A stretch of 64,000 bases of DNA from assembly GCA_964403795.1 (NCBI GenBank), contig CAYOHP010000026.1:1-64000 (forward strand), read 5' to 3'. Each line of letters opens with the position of its first letter. Position 1 is the stretch's first letter. A program made the position numbers and the translations under genes. The notes under the pieces are model-generated. The model saw only the letters and a program-made list of their open reading frames with translations. It did not search any database and had not been told where the DNA came from. The stretch is from CAYOHP01 sp964403795 [NCBI: uncultured bacterium] (lineage in GTDB: Bacteria; Muiribacteriota; UBA6191; CAZXTJ01). Positions 57,218 to 64,000 of the stretch are shown in pieces.

Positions 57218-58735
57218 TCACGGTCCGCAGGGGCAGTCGGGCTCCTCGGCGCCGGGATCGTCGGTCTCCGGGAAGATCACCCGGAAGCCGGGTTCCAGGA
57301 TCTGGCCCCGGGGGTTCTGCGAGATCTCGCTGGCGACCACTTCCCGACGCCTCGCCACCAGCAGGCGCAGGGTCGAGAGCACCCCGGGGGCGGTGCCGAG
57401 GCCTCGGGCGCAGCGACGGAGGCGGGCCCGGGCCGCGGTCCGGTGGAACTCGCGGTCGCGGGCCGGGTCCTCGAGATTGACGAGGAGTTCCCGGGCGGCC
57501 GGGTCGCCGCTCCTGCGCAGCGCCGACCGGAAGAGCGCCTGCCAGTCCGGGGTTTCCTCGGCCGGGACCAGGGCGAGCAGGCGGGTGCGCGCCGGGGAGA
57601 AGAGCGGGCGACCCATGTCGACCGCCAGCACGTCGAGCACGAACTCCTCGTCGACCAGACCGCTCCCGATCAGGGCCTCGACCGCGATCTGGTCGGCCTC
57701 CGCCCGGACCGGCGAGAGCCAGGCATGGTCGGCGTCGGGGCGGGCCGGGGTCACTTCGGGAAAGCGGCTTCCGATGCGGGCGAGGGCTTCCCCGTAGTGG
57801 CGGGCGTCGGCTCGCAGCTCGGCGCGGCCGAGGCGGGCGTCGACCACCAGGCTCGACGGGATGCGGACGAAGGGTCGAGTACCCAGCGGCTCGCTGTCGC
57901 TCTCGAGGTTCAGCTCCTCGGGGGCGAAGAGCGGGCGGAGACGTTCCCGCAGTGGCCGGCCCCTGCGGGGGGAGGCCGGGCTCGCTTCCAGGCGGCGCAT
58001 CCCGAGCCGGACCGCGTCGGCGAGTTCGCCGGGGTCCCGGAGCGCGTCCATGATCCCCGCCAGCACCGGATCGGGACGTCGTCCACCAAGGGGAAGTCGC
58101 CTGGCCCTCGTCCACCAGTCGTTGTGCGGGGGTGCCAGCTCCTTCAGGATCGGGCCACCCGCCAGATGGCAGCCCGAACAGCGCAAGCGCGCCCCGAAGG
58201 GGGGAGCGCCGGCCGGGCGCGGCAGATGGAGCCCCGCCACGTCGGCCCGGATGTCGGCGCTGTCGCCCCGGTAGTGCCAGCGTCCTCGGGTGCCGTCCCC
58301 GATCAGCTCGTAGAAGTTGTAGAGGCCCTTGCCGGGATCCCAGGCGAAGAGCTCGACCATCAGGGCGCCGCGTCGGGGTGTCTGGTCGAGGACCAGCAGG
58401 CCGTCCTCGCCTGGAGTCGTGAAGTGGCCCAGGAAGAGCTCGGCCGGGTCGTCCCACACCGCCCGCTCGAAGAGCGAGAAGCTGCCTTCCCCGGGATTGT
58501 GGAATCCCCGGTTGCCCACCATGTGGGTCTCGAGCCGGGCCCCCGCGGTCACCAGGGCGGAGCGCAGCCCGAGCACCTCGGAGGGACAGTCCCCGGGACG
58601 ACGCAGGACCTCGGCGAGGCGGTCCCGGTGGGTGGCGGCGGTCGGGGGGAAGCACTGGGCTCCCGCAGTCCCGGCGAGGCCGAGGGCGAACGCCGCCGGG
58701 GCCAGACCGGCGAGGAGTCGTCGCAGGACGTTCAT
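57218..58735 (-). CDS. exported protein with one heme c site
   Basis: A 505-residue protein. Signal peptide MNVLRRLLAGLAPAAFALGLAGTAGA. A single CSGCH heme c site at about residue 185 is preceded by FGARLRCSGCHLAGGPI. The surrounding sequence has no repeats and includes a Cys-containing C-terminus (EEPDCPCGP). Similar large mono-heme proteins are seen in Planctomycetota and Myxococcota, but I cannot name a function. The start ATG overlaps the DUF6265-like stop by ATGA. Confidence 0.7.
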   Translation of the reverse strand: MNVLRRLLAGLAPAAFALGLAGTAGAQCFPPTAATHRDRLAEVLRRPGDCPSEVLGLRSALVTAGARLETHMVGNRGFHNPGEGSFSLFERAVWDDPAELFLGHFTTPGEDGLLVLDQTPRRGALMVELFAWDPGKGLYNFYELIGDGTRGRWHYRGDSADIRADVAGLHLPRPAGAPPFGARLRCSGCHLAGGPILKELAPPHNDWWTRARRLPLGGRRPDPVLAGIMDALRDPGELADAVRLGMRRLEASPASPRRGRPLRERLRPLFAPEELNLESDSEPLGTRPFVRIPSSLVVDARLGRAELRADARHYGEALARIGSRFPEVTPARPDADHAWLSPVRAEADQIAVEALIGSGLVDEEFVLDVLAVDMGRPLFSPARTRLLALVPAEETPDWQALFRSALRRSGDPAARELLVNLEDPARDREFHRTAARARLRRCARGLGTAPGVLSTLRLLVARRREVVASEISQNPRGQILEPGFRVIFPETDDPGAEEPDCPCGP

Positions 58736-59238
58736 GGCTCACCTCCCAGGAGCGGTCCCTCGGGAGCCCTCGCCGAGAGCTCCACCCGCACCTGTTGCGG
58801 CTTGCCTCCGGGACGGCCGGAGAGCTCGAAGACCAGGCGGTCCTCGCGGTCCCGGTGGTAGACGATCCGGGAGGGGAAGTCGTGCTCGGGGTTCTCGAAC
58901 ACGGCGCGGCGCGCCGCCGGGTCGAGCGAGAGCAGGCGGAAGGCGACGCTCGGCTTGCCTCGCGGGGAAGGCGTGAGCCACACCCCGCCGTCGCGGGCCT
59001 CGATGCGCTCGAATTCGAAGAAGCCGAGGGTGCCGTCGGGCTTCAGGTCCTTGGCGAAGGAGAGGATGATCCCTCCGTCGGGCGAGGAGTAGGTGGCGTC
59101 CCAGCTCCCGCCCCGCCAGCGCCCGGCCAGGAAACCGAGGTCGGCGATCGCCGCCTCGGGCGGCGGAGCGGCCGGGAGCGCCCCGCAGGCGAGGAGGCCG
59201 GCGAGGGCGACCGGGGACCTGAAGCGACGAACACGCAT
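58732..59238 (-). CDS. exported DUF6265-like protein
   Basis: A 168-residue protein with signal peptide MRVRRFRSPVALAGLLACGALPA. The body DLGFLAGRWRGGSW, FFEFERIEAR, RAVFENPEHDFPSRIVYHRD and LVFELSGRPGG matches DUF6265 proteins, whose HDFP motif is typical. Its function is unknown; a lipocalin-like fold is likely. ATG 59238 follows GGAGGG. It is translationally coupled with the heme protein downstream. An extended -10 element lies at 59267-59259. Confidence 0.75.
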   Translation of the reverse strand: MRVRRFRSPVALAGLLACGALPAAPPPEAAIADLGFLAGRWRGGSWDATYSSPDGGIILSFAKDLKPDGTLGFFEFERIEARDGGVWLTPSPRGKPSVAFRLLSLDPAARRAVFENPEHDFPSRIVYHRDREDRLVFELSGRPGGKPQQVRVELSARAPEGPLLGGEP

Positions 59239-59258
59239 GGGGATCCCTCCCGGAGGCC

Positions 59259-59267
59259 ACGGTAGCA
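59259..59267 (-). promoter_or_regulatory. extended -10 element (TGCTACCGT) of the DUF6265/heme gene pair
   Basis: TGnTAnnnT on the minus strand, 20 bases before ATG 59238. A GGGAGGG ribosome binding site lies between. Confidence 0.45.
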
Positions 59268-59284
59268 GGACCACGCGGGCAAGG

Positions 59285-60457
59285 TCAGTTCCGCCTGGCC
59301 ACCACCCGGGCCTCGTGGCGGTCGTCCTTCCATGACTCCTCGTAGGTCATCGGGACGAGATCCCCGACCAGGCCCTCGAGCTCGCCGGGCGCCAGCAGGA
59401 AGCGACGGCCGGGCCGGGGATGGCGCTCCAGGTTCACGGTGGTGGGATGGATCATGACCAGTGCGCCCCCGGGGACGAGCATCTCGGGGATCCGGGCAAG
59501 CACGCCGCGATCGAGGAAGTGGTGGCAGACCACCAGGGCGAAGGGTCCCTCCGGCAGCTCGCCGCGTTCGAGGTCGCACTCGAGGGTGGCGAGGGCGAGG
59601 CCCTCGGCTCCGGCCCGCTGGCGGGCCAGCCGCAACGCCACCGGCGAGAGATCGCAGGCGGTGACCGCCAGGCCGCGCCGGGCCAGCCACAGGGAGTTGC
59701 GACCGGCTCCGGCGGCCAGGTCGAGGCAGGTGCCGCGGCGCGGCATGAAGTCGGCGAGGGCCACCAGGTTGGCGGCGGGTTCCTCCAGGACCCCCTGGTC
59801 CCGGTACCTGGCGTCCCAGCGCCGCCGGTCCCCGGCCCTGGCCAGTCCTTCGGACAGCTTGCGGGCGGCCGGGGAGGACTTCGGCCCCGCCACCGGCAGC
59901 GTCTCCGGCAGCGGCAGGAGGTCGGCCCATGCCCGGGCCCGTCCGGCCAGCGAGCCGGGCTCGTCGAACGGGCCGCAGGCCCCGGATCCGAGGACCCCCG
60001 AGTAGCCGTCCAGCAAGGGAGCGAGGCAGGAGACGCCCAGGACATCCACGAGATGCGCCAGGTCGCGGGCAGGATCGCCGACCGGGCCGCCCTGGGGTAC
60101 GTCGAGCGGCGGCACCTCCGCGCCTGCGGGATCGGTGCGCAGGTCGGCGAGGGACGCGACCGATCCCAGTCGGACCGGGCCAAGGGCATGACGCGACGCG
60201 TCCGCCAGCTCGCCGAGGAGCTCGCGTCCGACCTCGGCCGCGGCTTCCGGGAGGAAGGGAGCGACCACCGCGTCGAAGCGCGCCCGGAGGTCCCCAGCGA
60301 CCGGATCGACCGGCGGGTCCGCCCGCCGCGAAGCCCGGTGCGCTTCGGCCAGCCGGGCGCCGAGCGCGGAGAGCACGCGGGGAGGCAGCCGGGGCGCGCC
60401 GCCGGGCCGGACCAGCGTCGAGAGGGCCACCCACGGTGCTGCGTCAGATCGCGTCAT
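59285..60457 (-). CDS. class I SAM-dependent methyltransferase with extra N-terminal domain
   Basis: A 390-residue protein. Residues about 215-390 are a methyltransferase resembling TehB: AAGAGRNSLWLARRG (motif I), ACDLSPVALRLARQR, CDLERGELPEGPFALVVCHHFLDR and MLVPGGALVMIHPTTVN. WDARYRDQG just before it also fits TehB-like enzymes. The first 200 residues form a helical domain that I do not recognise (LLGELADASRHALGPVRLGS). The substrate is unknown. A TACTCT hexamer at 60473-60468 lies 11 bases before the ATG with no ribosome binding site. Confidence 0.8.
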   Translation of the reverse strand: MTRSDAAPWVALSTLVRPGGAPRLPPRVLSALGARLAEAHRASRRADPPVDPVAGDLRARFDAVVAPFLPEAAAEVGRELLGELADASRHALGPVRLGSVASLADLRTDPAGAEVPPLDVPQGGPVGDPARDLAHLVDVLGVSCLAPLLDGYSGVLGSGACGPFDEPGSLAGRARAWADLLPLPETLPVAGPKSSPAARKLSEGLARAGDRRRWDARYRDQGVLEEPAANLVALADFMPRRGTCLDLAAGAGRNSLWLARRGLAVTACDLSPVALRLARQRAGAEGLALATLECDLERGELPEGPFALVVCHHFLDRGVLARIPEMLVPGGALVMIHPTTVNLERHPRPGRRFLLAPGELEGLVGDLVPMTYEESWKDDRHEARVVARRN

Positions 60458-60467
60458 GACGAGGCCG

Positions 60468-60473
60468 AGAGTA
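60468..60473 (-). promoter_or_regulatory. -10-like element TACTCT before the methyltransferase gene
   Basis: TAnnnT ending 11 bases before ATG 60457, with no ribosome binding site. Confidence 0.35.
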
Positions 60474-60515
60474 GCCGAGGCGGCGACCGGCGGAGGGATC
60501 GTCCCCGTCCCCGCG

Positions 60516-62711
60516 TCATGGGGAGGACCGGCGCCGGGAGTCGATCACCAGGGTCTGGATGGAGGCCTTCAGGCCTTCCCAACGACCTTGGGGAAGCCGG
60601 TCGAAGCCGCGACGACGCAGCGTGAAGTTGGTGTGGCCCGCGATCAGGGCTCCGGTCCCGCCGAGCTCGACCCACTCGCGGTCCACTTCCAGTTCGCCCC
60701 GGGACCGGCGGATCGCGGCCTCCACCCGGTCGGCCCAGGCCGTGACGTCGGGGTAGCAGTCGGGCCCGGCGTCGACCACGGCCAGCAGATCGAGGGAGCG
60801 GGCCGCGGCCAGGCGGGCTCCCCGGGGCGCCCGGTCGGCGATCCGGGCCTCGCCGGACTGGTACGCGGCGGAGAGCAGGGCGTGTTGGGAACAGGGCATG
60901 CCGCGGTGGACGTCGTGCCACGGATGGGACCATGACGCGCCGAGCATGGTGGTCACCAGGGTGTCGACCTCGCTCGCCGCTTCGAGCGTCGCCAGCAGCC
61001 GGTCGCCCGCCACCAGGGTGAGGCTCTCGGAGGTCTGGCTGGCGAGCAGGGTGGAGAGCGTCAGCCAGTAGGGGCCGCTGCGGGGCGACTGGGCCACCGT
61101 CTCCTCCACGAAGGCGTGCAGCAGACGTCCCGCGGCCAGCGCGGTCCGGCCGGCCTGGACGGGATTCCATGCCACCGCGATCGGCGCCCGCCCGGCCAGG
61201 TCGTCCGACGAGGTGGTGAAGACGTCGAGCAGGGTGCCGTCGGCCTGGCGGCGCATCGAGGCGAGCGTCACGATCCGCCGGTCCACCAGCAGCATGGCGA
61301 TCTCGTCGAGCAGGCCGCCGGCCAGTGCCAGCTCCACCGGATCGGCCTCGCCGGGGCGCAGCGCGCCGGACTCGGCCCGGACCCACGATTCGAGACCGTT
61401 CACGACCTGTTCCCAGCGGTCCGCCTCCTCGGGTTCGGAGAAGGCCTTGAGCAACCGGTCGCGATGGATCGCCCAGTCCTCGCCGGCGAGCACCTTCAGG
61501 GTCCCGTCCCGGGAGCGGTGGCGGGCCAGCAGGGGTTCGAGGGAACTCCTCAGGGTGGCCAGCCGGGCCTGGCCGACCTGGCCCGATCCGTCGCCGGGGT
61601 CGCCGGTGGGCCCGCCGGAGTCTGGGGGGGTGCCCGGGTCGCGCTGCGACCACGAGGCAGGCCACACCAGGGCCAGGAGGAAGGCTGCCGCCGCCACCCC
61701 GAGCGTCGTCAGCAGGCGCCGGCGGCGGCTCCGGGAGGTGCGACGCGGGGGGGTGGCGACTTCCTCGGTCCCGATCCGGGCACGGGCTCCGGAACCTGCC
61801 ACGCCAGGCTCGGGGGAGCCGTGACCGGCCGGCGAGGGCAGGCCCCGGGGACGTACCAGCGCGGGCGAGGAGCGGGCCAGGGGATCGCCGGGCGGGGTGG
61901 TCGCCAGCACCTTCTCGAGTCCCGCCCGGGAGGTCGGGCGCCGGGACGGGTCGTGGGCCAGGACCTGCTGCAGCAGGCGCGCCACCGGGGCGTCGGCGGG
62001 CGTGCGCTCGAACTTGATCTCGAGTTCGAAGAGCTTGGCCCCCAGGCCCATCATCGCCTCGGGGGAGTAGGGAGTGCGGCCTTCGACCGCCATGAAGAGC
62101 GAGGCCCCCCAGGAGAAGAAGTCCGAGGCGGGGGTGGCGGCGTCCCCGGCCAGGATCTCGGGGGCCAGGAACCCGGGCGAGCCGACGATGGCGCCGGTGC
62201 GGGTGAGGCGGGGACCGGTGGGGTCGTCGACCAGGCCGAAGTCGACCAGCACCAGGCGACCGGCGGATCCCAGCACCAGGTTGGCCGGCTTCACGTCCCG
62301 GTGGACCAGCCCCGCCTCGTGCACGGCCTCCAGGGCGCCGGCCACGTCGAGCAGCAGACCCACCGCCTCCCGGGCCGGGAGCACGCCCTCGGGCCGCTCG
62401 GTCAGCAGTTCCTCGAGCGAGCGGCCCTGGACCCTCTGCATCACCATGTAGGGACTGCCGTCGAGTTCCCCGAAGTCGTAGAGCCGGACCAGTCCGGGGT
62501 GGTCGAGCCGCGCCAGGCAGGTCGCCTCGCGCCGGAAGCGGGCGATGGGGTCGCCGCGGGAACCGGCGTTCATGAGCTTGATCGCCACGGTGCGGCCTCG
62601 GGATGCGTCGACGGCCTCGAAGACCGCGCCCATGGCTCCGGCACCGAGCAATCGGGCGTCCCGGTAGCGCTCCCGTAGCCCGGGAGGCAGATCCTGGGAG
62701 GAACCGGTCAT
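60516..62711 (-). CDS. transmembrane Ser/Thr kinase with unknown C-terminal domain
   Basis: A 731-residue protein. Kinase (about residues 15-275): LLGAGAMGAVFEA, Lys in VAIKLMNAG, HRDVKPANL, VDFGLVDD and GFLAPEI. A Ser/Thr/Pro-rich linker leads to a membrane helix (about 330-350, LTTLGVAAAAFLLALVWPASW). The extracytoplasmic C-terminus of about 380 residues is helical at first (LRSSLEPLLARHRSRDG) and then mixed; I recognise no family. ATG start; a TAGACT hexamer lies at 62777-62772 within a palindrome shared with the gluQ gene. Confidence 0.85.
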   Translation of the reverse strand: MTGSSQDLPPGLRERYRDARLLGAGAMGAVFEAVDASRGRTVAIKLMNAGSRGDPIARFRREATCLARLDHPGLVRLYDFGELDGSPYMVMQRVQGRSLEELLTERPEGVLPAREAVGLLLDVAGALEAVHEAGLVHRDVKPANLVLGSAGRLVLVDFGLVDDPTGPRLTRTGAIVGSPGFLAPEILAGDAATPASDFFSWGASLFMAVEGRTPYSPEAMMGLGAKLFELEIKFERTPADAPVARLLQQVLAHDPSRRPTSRAGLEKVLATTPPGDPLARSSPALVRPRGLPSPAGHGSPEPGVAGSGARARIGTEEVATPPRRTSRSRRRRLLTTLGVAAAAFLLALVWPASWSQRDPGTPPDSGGPTGDPGDGSGQVGQARLATLRSSLEPLLARHRSRDGTLKVLAGEDWAIHRDRLLKAFSEPEEADRWEQVVNGLESWVRAESGALRPGEADPVELALAGGLLDEIAMLLVDRRIVTLASMRRQADGTLLDVFTTSSDDLAGRAPIAVAWNPVQAGRTALAAGRLLHAFVEETVAQSPRSGPYWLTLSTLLASQTSESLTLVAGDRLLATLEAASEVDTLVTTMLGASWSHPWHDVHRGMPCSQHALLSAAYQSGEARIADRAPRGARLAAARSLDLLAVVDAGPDCYPDVTAWADRVEAAIRRSRGELEVDREWVELGGTGALIAGHTNFTLRRRGFDRLPQGRWEGLKASIQTLVIDSRRRSSP

Positions 62712-62766
62712 GCCACCTCGCGATCCGGGTCGGGCCGCACCGCGGGCGGCCGGGTCGTCCGGTTCC

Positions 62767-62779
62767 GGTAGAGTCTACC
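62767..62779. promoter_or_regulatory. palindrome with divergent -10-like elements between the kinase and gluQ
   Basis: GGTAGA-G-TCTACC is a perfect inverted repeat. It contains TAGAGT for the plus strand and TAGACT (with TG extension, TTGGTAGACT) for the minus strand. It could be two overlapping promoters or an operator. Confidence 0.4.
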
Positions 62780-62851
62780 AAGGGCCCGGGAGACGCAGAG
62801 CCCGAGGAGGTCTCCCCGGCCCGGGAGGACGACCTGGGAGAGCGCCGACCG

Positions 62852-63742
62852 GTGGGCCGCTTCGCCCCTTCGCCGACCGGGCCGCTCCACTTCGGCTCGG
62901 CGGTGGCGGCGGTGGGGAGCTGGCTCGACGCCCGGGCCGCCGGCGGGCGGTGGCTGGTCCGGATCGAGGACGTCGACCTGCCCCGCACGGTGCCCGGGGC
63001 CGAGGCCGCGATCCTGGGCGAGCTCGCCCGGCTCGGGCTGGAGTGGGACGGCGAGCCGGTCCGCCAGAGCCTGCGCGGCGACCTCTACCGGGAGGCCCTG
63101 GAGCGCCTGCGGACCTCGGGGAGGGCCTTCGACTGCGCCTGTTCCCGCAAGGAGATGGCGGACTCCGGGCTGGCCCGCGACGGCTCGCGCCGCTATCCCG
63201 GGACCTGCCGCGGCGGGATCCCCGCGGGGAAGGCTGCCCGCGCCGTCCGGTTCCTCACCGACGGGAAGCCGATCCGGATCACCGACCCGGTCCAGGGGGA
63301 GATCCTGGAGGACGTGGAGCGCGAGGTCGGCGACTTCGTGCTCCTCCGGGCCGACGGGATCTTCGCCTACCAGCTGGCGGTGGTGGTCGATGACGCCGAC
63401 CAGGGGGTCACCGAGGTGGTGCGGGGTGCCGACCTCCTCGACTCGACCGGCCGCCAGATCCAGCTGGCCGGGGCCCTCGGGCTCCCCCGGGTCGGCTACC
63501 TGCACCTGCCGGTCGCCAGCGGTCCCGACGGCGCCAAGCTCTCGAAGCAGACCGGGGCGCGCTCGCTGGAGGGCGCCGACCCTGGCCGGGTGCTGGCGGC
63601 GGCGCTCGGGTTCCTGGGCCAGGAGGTCGCGCCAGGGGCCGAACGCCTCCCGGTCGGGGAGCTGCTGGCGTCGGCCGTGGCGGGCTGGAGCCGGGAGCGG
63701 ATCCCCCGCCGGCGCTCGCTACCGGCTCCTGGGGGTTGGTGA
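62852..63742 (+). CDS. gluQ: glutamyl-Q tRNA(Asp) synthetase
   Basis: A 296-residue truncated glutamyl-tRNA synthetase homologue. It should glutamylate the queuosine base of tRNA-Asp. Seen: GRFAPSPTGPLHFGS (HIGH-like), RIEDVDLPR, CACSRKE with the zinc-site Cys pair and YPGTCRGG, DFVLLRADGIFAYQLAVVVDDADQGVTEVVRGADL and KLSKQTGA (KMSKS-like). The anticodon-binding domain of true GluRS is absent. GTG 62852 gives the conserved N-terminus. Confidence 0.93.
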   Translation: MGRFAPSPTGPLHFGSAVAAVGSWLDARAAGGRWLVRIEDVDLPRTVPGAEAAILGELARLGLEWDGEPVRQSLRGDLYREALERLRTSGRAFDCACSRKEMADSGLARDGSRRYPGTCRGGIPAGKAARAVRFLTDGKPIRITDPVQGEILEDVEREVGDFVLLRADGIFAYQLAVVVDDADQGVTEVVRGADLLDSTGRQIQLAGALGLPRVGYLHLPVASGPDGAKLSKQTGARSLEGADPGRVLAAALGFLGQEVAPGAERLPVGELLASAVAGWSRERIPRRRSLPAPGGW

Positions 63743-63747
63743 CGCGA

Positions 63748-63999
63748 CTAAGGCTGGAACAACCCGTCGGGGTTGGAGTCGAGGAAGCCCGCCCGGAAGG
63801 ATCTCTCGTCGGTCGGGGTGAGCAGGCGGACGTCGGCCGGCGTCAGGAGCGGGACGTGATGCCGGCGTTCGAGTTCGGCGACGATCGCCTCGAGGCCGCC
63901 TTCCTCCGTGGTCCAGCAGAGCCGGTCGAAGCGGGTGAGGTCCAGCGGCAGGGAGTAGGAGCGCAGGCTCCGTTCCCCCTTGGTGTTGAAGTAGTCGTC
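63748..63999 (-). CDS. partial protein of unknown function (C-terminal 83 residues)
   Basis: The C-terminal part of a gene that enters from the right edge and stops at TAG 63750-63748. It includes FNTKGERSLRSYSLPLD, RLCWTTEEGG and ADVRLLTPTDERSFRAGFLDSN. Codon use matches neighbours. No family recognised. It is convergent with gluQ, with 5 bases between stop codons. Confidence 0.5.
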   Translation of the reverse strand, partial: DDYFNTKGERSLRSYSLPLDLTRFDRLCWTTEEGGLEAIVAELERRHHVPLLTPADVRLLTPTDERSFRAGFLDSNPDGLFQP

Positions 64000-64000
64000 G

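Noticed and set aside
1-64000. CRISPR arrays, insertion sequences, prophage or integrase genes
   Set aside because: No regularly spaced repeats, transposase or integrase motifs, or terminal inverted repeats were seen by eye.
1-64000. Biosynthetic gene cluster or defence island
   Set aside because: None of the kinases, VWA or HEAT proteins sits with nuclease, helicase or ligase genes typical of known defence systems; most genes are envelope or housekeeping.

Overview
The window is a gene-dense, very GC-rich bacterial chromosome segment. It holds about 51 protein genes, one tRNA and no gap over 300 bases. The cell is Gram-negative with an outer membrane: an lpxB-like gene, waaA, lpxK, an MsbA-type exporter and most of a type II secretion (T2SS) operon are present. 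Four transmembrane Ser/Thr kinases with different C-terminal domains, a Prok-RING protein, HEAT-repeat fusions, nucleotide-carrier-like transporters and a DUF58/BatA/VWA cluster fit a Planctomycetota lineage best. A Myxococcota-like group is the main alternative. There is no rRNA or marker gene to settle this.

Layout. Bases 1-203 look like foreign sequence joined inside a truncated AlgI-like acyltransferase gene. A minus-strand operon (5010 back to 204) carries a membrane protein, a kinase fused to a formylglycine-enzyme-like domain, an AlgJ-like protein and the AlgI-like protein. Bases 5073-10865 hold small accessory genes: a YiiX-like hydrolase, MarC, a HAD 5'-nucleotidase, a MarR regulator, a RING protein and a TerB-like protein. 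After a tRNA-Ser (10902-10984), a tightly coupled operon at 11092-20311 links holB and ricT to envelope genes (ABC exporter, LpxB-like, WaaA, a family 4 glycosyltransferase) and ends in a HEAT protein. Two transporter-HEAT fusions follow (21399-25994).

Bases 25940-35430 run leftward: a PQQ-like or propeller kinase, DUF58, BatA-like, a large VWA protein and a DUF4185-like secreted protein. Bases 36440-51380 run rightward: a STAS-HEAT protein, then GspD, GspE, GspC, an acidic membrane protein, GspF, GspI, GspJ, GspK, GspL, GspM and a kinase. No GspG-like major pseudopilin is present. Bases 51456-63999 are mixed: LpxK, a diheme cytochrome, 3-hydroxyacyl-CoA dehydrogenase, secreted proteins, a nitrilase, a GST, a methyltransferase, a kinase and GluQ-type synthetase, ending in a partial gene.

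Expression signals. At least thirteen neighbouring gene pairs overlap by four bases (ATGA or GTGA), which implies translational coupling. A TAnnnT hexamer, often in the extended form TGnTAnnnT, recurs upstream of operon heads. At seven genes it lies only 7-11 bases before the start codon with no ribosome binding site, which suggests leaderless mRNAs. Start codons below were chosen from overlaps, ribosome binding sites, homology and these promoter-like elements. All functional names come from motif recognition by eye; no database search was run.
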